From an uncultured Chloroflexota bacterium (GTDB lineage: Bacteria; Chloroflexota; Limnocylindria; Limnocylindrales; Limnocylindraceae), in assembly GCA_903937225.1 (NCBI GenBank), contig CAIZYO010000024.1, positions 1 to 9,018 on the forward strand: a stretch of DNA of 9,018 nucleotides, read 5' to 3'. How positions within the stretch are numbered: position 1 is the first letter of the stretch; each line of letters starts with the position of its first letter. Positions 5,255-9,018 of this stretch are shown here, piece by piece. Position numbers and translations under genes: made by a program. The notes beneath the pieces were generated by a model. That model was given only the letters and a program-made list of their open reading frames with translations, searched no databases and had not been told where the DNA came from.

Positions 5255-5845
5255 CTAGATCCTTCTGATCAACGCATCAACAAAGCCAGCGATTCCATAG
5301 CGCTGTCCCTGCGCGGGTACCTTCCACCGGTAGAGCGCAGCGCCGAGCGAGAAAAGCCCGTACATGATGAGTACGCCGAGTGCGCGGACGAAAACATCGT
5401 GGATGTCAATCCTGTATGGCGGAATTGGGCTCACGACAATGTTGGTGAACGCCTGACTCAGCTCAAGTCCAACTCCCATGATCAAGATGACCGCGATGTT
5501 GGCGCGACGTGCGTCTCCAAAGAGCGCAATCAGTGCGAGGAAGTATGCGCTTGCGCCGATCGCTACTTGTACTGGGAGCCAATTGGTGGTGAGGAGGTTT
5601 GGATCAAACTGAAGTCCTGGGATCAGTCGAACAACGTCTGAGCCGATTGGCGCGCGCGACCAGTCCGAGTTTGGAAAGCCGAATGGCGCCCAAATGTAGG
5701 CAACAAGAACGGCGAAGGCGACGGTCGCGGATTGGGTGTACCAGTTCTTGAGTACGCGCTGTTGACCCTGCACGTAGGCAATGGCCACGAGCGCCCAAAC
5801 TCCTCCTAGGATCCCCGTAAAGTCCACACCTGTCGTGTTGAACAT
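5255..5845 (-). CDS. VanZ-like integral membrane protein
   Basis: A 196-residue membrane protein with hydrophobic segments at about 8-25, 38-56, 92-110, 116-136 and 154-173. The C-terminal half carries the VanZ-like pattern: VGLELSQAF (E128, Q131), then YRIDIHDVFVRALGVLIMYG (R145, D147, D150 and Gly-rich helix), comparable to the usual E..Q....R..D..D....G of the family. VanZ of the vancomycin cluster gives low-level teicoplanin resistance; most genomic homologues have no defined role, and nothing here suggests a resistance operon. The start is ATG at 5845, without a Shine-Dalgarno site but with TAGAAT 6 bases upstream. The family assignment rests on motif spacing, with only moderate overall likeness. 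Confidence 0.7.
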   Translation of the reverse strand: MFNTTGVDFTGILGGVWALVAIAYVQGQQRVLKNWYTQSATVAFAVLVAYIWAPFGFPNSDWSRAPIGSDVVRLIPGLQFDPNLLTTNWLPVQVAIGASAYFLALIALFGDARRANIAVILIMGVGLELSQAFTNIVVSPIPPYRIDIHDVFVRALGVLIMYGLFSLGAALYRWKVPAQGQRYGIAGFVDALIRRI

Positions 5846-5851
5846 GGTGAG

Positions 5852-5857
5852 ATTCTA
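5852..5857 (-). promoter_or_regulatory. -10 box, probable leaderless start of the VanZ-like gene
   Basis: TAGAAT on the minus strand, then 6 bases, then the ATG at 5845. No -35 hexamer is visible at normal spacing. It lies 28 bases from the oppositely oriented -10 box of the ABC transporter gene, so the two promoters are back to back. Confidence 0.45.
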
Positions 5858-5885
5858 TCCGCGTGTGAGGGGTCTTGCGGGAGCG

Positions 5886-5891
5886 TAGGAT
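5886..5891 (+). promoter_or_regulatory. -10 box upstream of the ABC exporter gene
   Basis: TAGGAT, followed by 6 bases and a GTG at 5898 that opens a ten-codon reading frame ending on the ABC transporter start. No convincing -35 is visible. The same hexamer is found before the DinB-like gene. Confidence 0.35.
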
Positions 5892-5897
5892 GTGCTC

Positions 5898-5930
5898 GTG
5901 ATCACACCCCCTCTGACCCTGAGCTCGTGA
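5898..5930 (+). CDS. Possible ten-residue leader peptide overlapping the ABC exporter start
   Basis: GTG at 5898 begins a frame reading MITPPLTLSS and ends with TGA at 5928-5930. That stop overlaps the ABC exporter GTG (5927-5929) as GTGA. The GTG is 6 bases after a -10 box, as at the leaderless starts nearby, while the exporter start itself has no Shine-Dalgarno site. A leaderless mini-frame that hands ribosomes to the exporter by termination-reinitiation would explain this. It contains two consecutive Pro codons but no amino-acid run typical of an attenuator. It could also be chance. Confidence 0.25.
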   Translation: MITPPLTLSS

Positions 5931-7798
5931 GCGGCCCTCGCTTTGGGCGTGGCCCGCTCGCCGCTGACGAAGAGCTCGGAGGGCCGTCGCGTCCGGTAGG
6001 GGCGGCACTCCCACTCTTACGTCGGGCAGCCCGATTCTTCCTCCCGTATCAGGGACGACTCGTGTTCATCGCAACCCTCATTCTTGCGTCAAGTGTGATC
6101 GGTCTCGCCAATCCGTATCTGCTGAAGTTGATGATCGATGATGCGTTTCCGAAGGGAGACATAGGACTCCTCGGCCTCTACGCCGCGTTGATGGTGATCG
6201 TGCCGATCATCAATGGCGGGATCGGCCTTGCGCAATCCTGGATGACCGCATCGGTTGGCCAGTTTGTGATGCGGGACCTACGCAACCTACTCTTCACACA
6301 CGTGCAGTCAATGCCGATTCGATTCTTTTCCGAGACTCGCACTGGAGAGATTCAGAGTCGCCTCACCAACGATGTCTCAGGTGTGCAATCGGTTGTCTCT
6401 GATGCGGCGGCGAACCTTGCGTCGAGTGTTGCAATCGTCCTCTCCACGCTGGTGGCGATGGCGCTGATTGATTGGCGTCTGACGGCGGTGAGCCTCTGCG
6501 TTGCGCCGCTTTTCCTTTATTTCAGTTCTCGCGCATCGGCGGCGCGCCGCAAGGCGAGTGGCGAAGTGCAGGGTGCTCTCGCCGACCTCACCTCCATCGC
6601 TGAGGAGCACCTCTCTGTTGGCGGCGCACTCCTCGCGAAGTCCTTCGGCCGCGCGGAGGCGGGTGCCGAGCGTTTTACCGCTCGCTCTGGTGACCTTGCC
6701 GTACTGCAACTCCGCCAGGCGCTGACGGGTCGCTGGGTCGGCGTGGTGGTCCAGGTGGTGTTCAGCGGAATCCCTGCGCTCGTCTACTTCGTTGCCGGCG
6801 CGCTCGTCGCCACCGGCGCGTCAGATGCCCCAACCATTGGCGACATCGTTGCCTTCACGACCCTTCAAAGCCGCCTCTTCTTCCCGCTGGCGTCACTCCT
6901 TGGGCTACAGGTTGAAATTGGCGGGAGCCTCGCACTCTTTGAGCGAATCTTCGCCTACCTTGATCTGACTCCCGAAATCAAGGATGCACCTGACGCGATC
7001 ACCCTGCACCGGTCGAGCGTACGCGGCGGCGTTGAGCTTCGCGGTGTGGCATTTAGCTATCCGCGTCCACCAGACGGGCCTGCAACGGCGCGTAACGATC
7101 AGTTTGCGCTGCACGAGATCTCGTTCCGCGCGGAACCGGGGAGTCTGACGGCACTGGTGGGACCCTCTGGCTCTGGGAAGAGCAGCATCTTGAATCTGAT
7201 CCCACGTTTCTGGGACGTCACCGGGGGAGCGGTTCTCATTGACGGTCACGATGTGCGCAACATCACGCTTCGTTCGCTCGGTGATGTCATTGGCGTCGTG
7301 ACGCAGGAGACACACCTACTCCATGCAACGATTCGCGAGAACCTGACCTATGCGAAGTCGGATGCAACTGACAAAGAGCTCTGGAGCGCGATTGAAGGCG
7401 CATCACTTGCGGAACGCGTGCGCGAACTTCCACTCGGACTTGACACGGTTGTAGGAGAGCGCGGATACAAGCTATCCGGCGGAGAGCGGCAGCGCCTCGC
7501 CATTGCGCGCGTACTTCTAAAGGACCCGCCGATTCTCTTGCTTGACGAAGCAACCTCGGCGCTCGACTCTGTATCCGAGCGACACGTGCAGGAGGCGCTT
7601 GAGCGCGCGATGCGTGGGCGGACCACCATTGCGGTTGCGCACCGGTTAAGCACCGTGGCATCCGCAGATCAGATCCTCGTGCTTGATCACGGCCGCATCG
7701 TTGAGCGCGGCCGGCACGCAGAGTTGCGACGCGCAGGCGGTCTGTATGGAGCGCTCGCGGAGATGCAGTTCGGCTTGGTGGAGTCAGGAACGCCGTAG
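5927..7798 (+). CDS. ABC exporter half-transporter, fused membrane and ATPase domains (MsbA/MDR type)
   Basis: A 623-residue ATP-driven exporter that should work as a homodimer or with another half-transporter. After a polar N-terminus (1-40), six membrane helices are visible at roughly 45-66, 82-103, 163-181, 185-200, 271-296 and 306-325, with the coupling-helix region FFSETRTGEIQSRLTNDV at 133-150. The nucleotide-binding domain has all elements: Walker A GPSGSGKSS at 412-420, Q-loop Q460 in VVTQE, signature LSGGERQRLAIARV from 516, Walker B ILLLDE with E541, and H-loop H572 in VAHRLS. Between the first strands there is a short Pro/Ala-rich insert (YPRPPDGPATARNDQ). All catalytic residues are intact. 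The start is GTG at 5927, the first start in frame; it has no Shine-Dalgarno site and overlaps a possible leader peptide stop. Substrate (lipid, drug or peptide) cannot be predicted. Confidence 0.96.
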   Translation: MSGPRFGRGPLAADEELGGPSRPVGAALPLLRRAARFFLPYQGRLVFIATLILASSVIGLANPYLLKLMIDDAFPKGDIGLLGLYAALMVIVPIINGGIGLAQSWMTASVGQFVMRDLRNLLFTHVQSMPIRFFSETRTGEIQSRLTNDVSGVQSVVSDAAANLASSVAIVLSTLVAMALIDWRLTAVSLCVAPLFLYFSSRASAARRKASGEVQGALADLTSIAEEHLSVGGALLAKSFGRAEAGAERFTARSGDLAVLQLRQALTGRWVGVVVQVVFSGIPALVYFVAGALVATGASDAPTIGDIVAFTTLQSRLFFPLASLLGLQVEIGGSLALFERIFAYLDLTPEIKDAPDAITLHRSSVRGGVELRGVAFSYPRPPDGPATARNDQFALHEISFRAEPGSLTALVGPSGSGKSSILNLIPRFWDVTGGAVLIDGHDVRNITLRSLGDVIGVVTQETHLLHATIRENLTYAKSDATDKELWSAIEGASLAERVRELPLGLDTVVGERGYKLSGGERQRLAIARVLLKDPPILLLDEATSALDSVSERHVQEALERAMRGRTTIAVAHRLSTVASADQILVLDHGRIVERGRHAELRRAGGLYGALAEMQFGLVESGTP

Positions 7799-7821
7799 CC
7801 AGCGAAGGCCCCAGATCTAGC

Positions 7822-7849
7822 GAGCCCCCCGCAATCGTGGGGCGCGCTC
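7822..7849 (+). terminator. GC-rich hairpin after the ABC exporter gene
   Basis: GAGC (7822-7825) pairs with GCTC (7846-7849), and CCCC (7827-7830) with GGGG (7839-7842) around an eight-base loop, with an internal bulge. It lies 23 bases after the exporter stop and before the PEPCK gene. No T-run follows, so it may be only a partial terminator. Confidence 0.35.
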
Positions 7850-7852
7850 AGG

Positions 7853-7881
7853 TTGACGCAGCCCAGCTTCCGCGCCAGAGT
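7853..7881 (+). promoter_or_regulatory. Weak candidate promoter for the PEPCK gene
   Basis: TTGACG (7853-7858, five of six consensus bases) is followed 17 bases later by CAGAGT (7876-7881), a poor -10. It lies just after the GC-rich hairpin and 28 bases before the PEPCK start. Support is the good -35 and the position only. Confidence 0.25.
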
Positions 7882-7909
7882 CTCAGGGTCTGGTCAGCAG
7901 GGAGGGTGG

Positions 7910-9018
7910 ATGACCGAGCCAACGATCGCGCTGAGCCACGCCGGCTTAACGAACGACGCCGCCCTGCGCTTCATCCGTGAATGGGCCAATCATGTTGGCG
8001 CTGCGCAGGTGCAGGTCATTGATGCAGGAGATGACGCGCGCCTGATGCGCGAAGCTCTGGAGGCTGGCGAAGTGCTCCCAGTGAGTGGCGACCGCATCTA
8101 CGCACGTTCGCATCCAAAAGACACGGCGCGCACCGAAGAGCGAACCTTTGTGGCCACGGCAGACCCTCGCGATCGTGGCGTCTATAACAACTGGCAACCG
8201 AGCAGTGAGCTTGTGCCGCGCGTGCGTGAGCTGATGCACGCCGCCGCCGCTGGGAAGACGCTCTATGCAATCCCATACGTCATGGCTCCAGAGGGCTCCC
8301 CCCTCACGCCGTGGGCGGCCGGACTTGAGCTCACCGATAGTCGCGTGGTTGCGCTACACATGATTCGCATGACCCGTGTCGGCGTCCATCACCTGAATGG
8401 ATTAGTGGATCAGTCTCACTTTGTGCGTGGCGTACACATCACTGGTCCACTCGACAACTTGAAGCAGGGGACACCAGAAGATGCGCGTCACTTTGTCACC
8501 GTGGCAGACGAGCGACTCATTCTCCACTTCGGATCATCGTACGGCGGCAACGCGCTGCTCGCAAAGATCGCTCATGGGTTGCGACAGGGTTCGTATGACG
8601 GATGGAAGAGCGGTCGCTTTCTTGCTGAGCAGTTCATGTTGATCAGCATCCACGACCGCGAGGCCGGGACCACAAAGTACATCTGCGGCGGATTCCCGAG
8701 CGCATCAGGGAAGACGAATCTCGCCATGATGGTGCCGCCCGCGGGCCTTGAGGGTCGTTACGACGTGCGCTTCTTTGGCGACGACGTCATCTGGCTCTAC
8801 GTGGACGAGGCGACGGGGAAGCTGATGGCCTTCAACGCCGAAGCGGGAGTCTTTGGAGTGGCGCGCAACTCCAATCCCACAACGAACCCAAACGCGATCG
8901 CTGCGATCGGTGCAGGCACGGGAACGCTCTTCACCAACGTCGCCTACAACGAGCTCACTCACGATGTCTGGTGGGAGGGACTCACGCCAGAGCCGCCAGC
9001 AGACCTCGCCGGGTGGCG
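7910..9018 (+). CDS. pckG: Phosphoenolpyruvate carboxykinase (GTP type), 3' end missing
   Basis: Cytoplasmic enzyme interconverting oxaloacetate plus GTP with phosphoenolpyruvate, CO2 and GDP, for gluconeogenesis or anaplerosis. ATG at 7910 follows GGAGGG (7901-7906). 369 codons are present; the family is about 600 residues, so the C-terminal third is beyond the edge. Recognisable segments are GKTLYAIPYVMAPEGSPL (115-132), LELTDSRVV (139-147), FGSSYGGNALL (208-217), the P-loop FPSASGKTN (262-270), FFGDDVIWL with D291/D292 (288-296), NPNAI (326-330), LFTNVAYNE (340-348) and WWEGLTPEPPADLAGW (354-369). Differences from the textbook animal and actinobacterial enzymes are S266 for the hyper-reactive P-loop Cys, AKI for GKK (219-220), Q241 for the usual metal-ligand His after LAE, and VARNSN for VAPGTN. 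These point to a divergent clade or changed metal site. The family call is firm; full activity is likely but unproven. Confidence 0.9.
   Translation, partial: MTEPTIALSHAGLTNDAALRFIREWANHVGAAQVQVIDAGDDARLMREALEAGEVLPVSGDRIYARSHPKDTARTEERTFVATADPRDRGVYNNWQPSSELVPRVRELMHAAAAGKTLYAIPYVMAPEGSPLTPWAAGLELTDSRVVALHMIRMTRVGVHHLNGLVDQSHFVRGVHITGPLDNLKQGTPEDARHFVTVADERLILHFGSSYGGNALLAKIAHGLRQGSYDGWKSGRFLAEQFMLISIHDREAGTTKYICGGFPSASGKTNLAMMVPPAGLEGRYDVRFFGDDVIWLYVDEATGKLMAFNAEAGVFGVARNSNPTTNPNAIAAIGAGTGTLFTNVAYNELTHDVWWEGLTPEPPADLAGW

Noticed and set aside
5247..5256. AGCGCGCGCT palindrome between the convergent nucleoside hydrolase and VanZ-like genes
   Set aside because: A perfect 10-base palindrome, but with no loop and no T-run it cannot form a useful terminator hairpin; likely GC-rich chance.
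1..5845. VanY-like and VanZ-like genes as a glycopeptide resistance cluster
   Set aside because: They are over 4.6 kb apart in separate units, with no vanA/vanH/vanX or VanR/VanS-like genes; both families are widespread in sensitive bacteria.
7946..8276. Minus-strand frames within the PEPCK 5' region
   Set aside because: Shadows of the plus-strand PEPCK gene, which shows continuous family motifs and a Shine-Dalgarno site.
1..9018. Mobile element, CRISPR array or phage signal anywhere in the window
   Set aside because: No transposase, integrase, spaced direct repeats or terminal inverted repeats were found; the only repeats are the short ones reported.

Overview
The window reads as ordinary, gene-dense bacterial chromosome from a moderately GC-rich organism with a single-membrane (Gram-positive-like) style of envelope. 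Three proteins carry lipoprotein signals, and many starts are GTG. Strong Shine-Dalgarno sites are mixed with several starts that sit 6-7 bases after a -10 box and look leaderless. That mix is common in Actinobacteriota and Chloroflexota, but the sequence alone does not settle the phylum. I see no CRISPR array, transposase, integrase, phage gene or defence system, and no convincing new multi-gene system. The second-look items are mostly at the level of individual proteins, start sites and one gene remnant.

Left part (1-1770), minus strand: a tRNA-Thr(CGT) with its own -10 box is followed by a TerC-family membrane protein and then by a secreted VanY-like D,D-carboxypeptidase that runs off the left edge. 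TerC and the carboxypeptidase are 8 bases apart and probably form one transcript.

Middle part (1800-4160): a copper-protein-like DUF305 lipoprotein (+), a decayed C-terminal piece of a rhodanese gene (-), a lipoprotein resembling the allene-oxide-cyclase/dirigent barrel (+), and a convergent two-gene unit (-) with a DinB-like protein followed by an intact lipoprotein rhodanese. The barrel gene lies between the rhodanese remnant and the intact rhodanese end, which are about 84% identical over 56 bases. Local duplication or rearrangement is therefore likely.

Right part (4250-9018): an inosine-uridine-type nucleoside hydrolase (+), a VanZ-like membrane protein (-), a complete half-size ABC exporter with fused membrane and ATPase domains (+), and the first 369 codons of a GTP-type phosphoenolpyruvate carboxykinase (+), cut by the right edge. 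The nucleoside hydrolase (nucleoside salvage) and PEPCK (gluconeogenesis and anaplerosis) are housekeeping metabolism. The other genes mainly serve the envelope: wall peptide trimming, metal handling and export.
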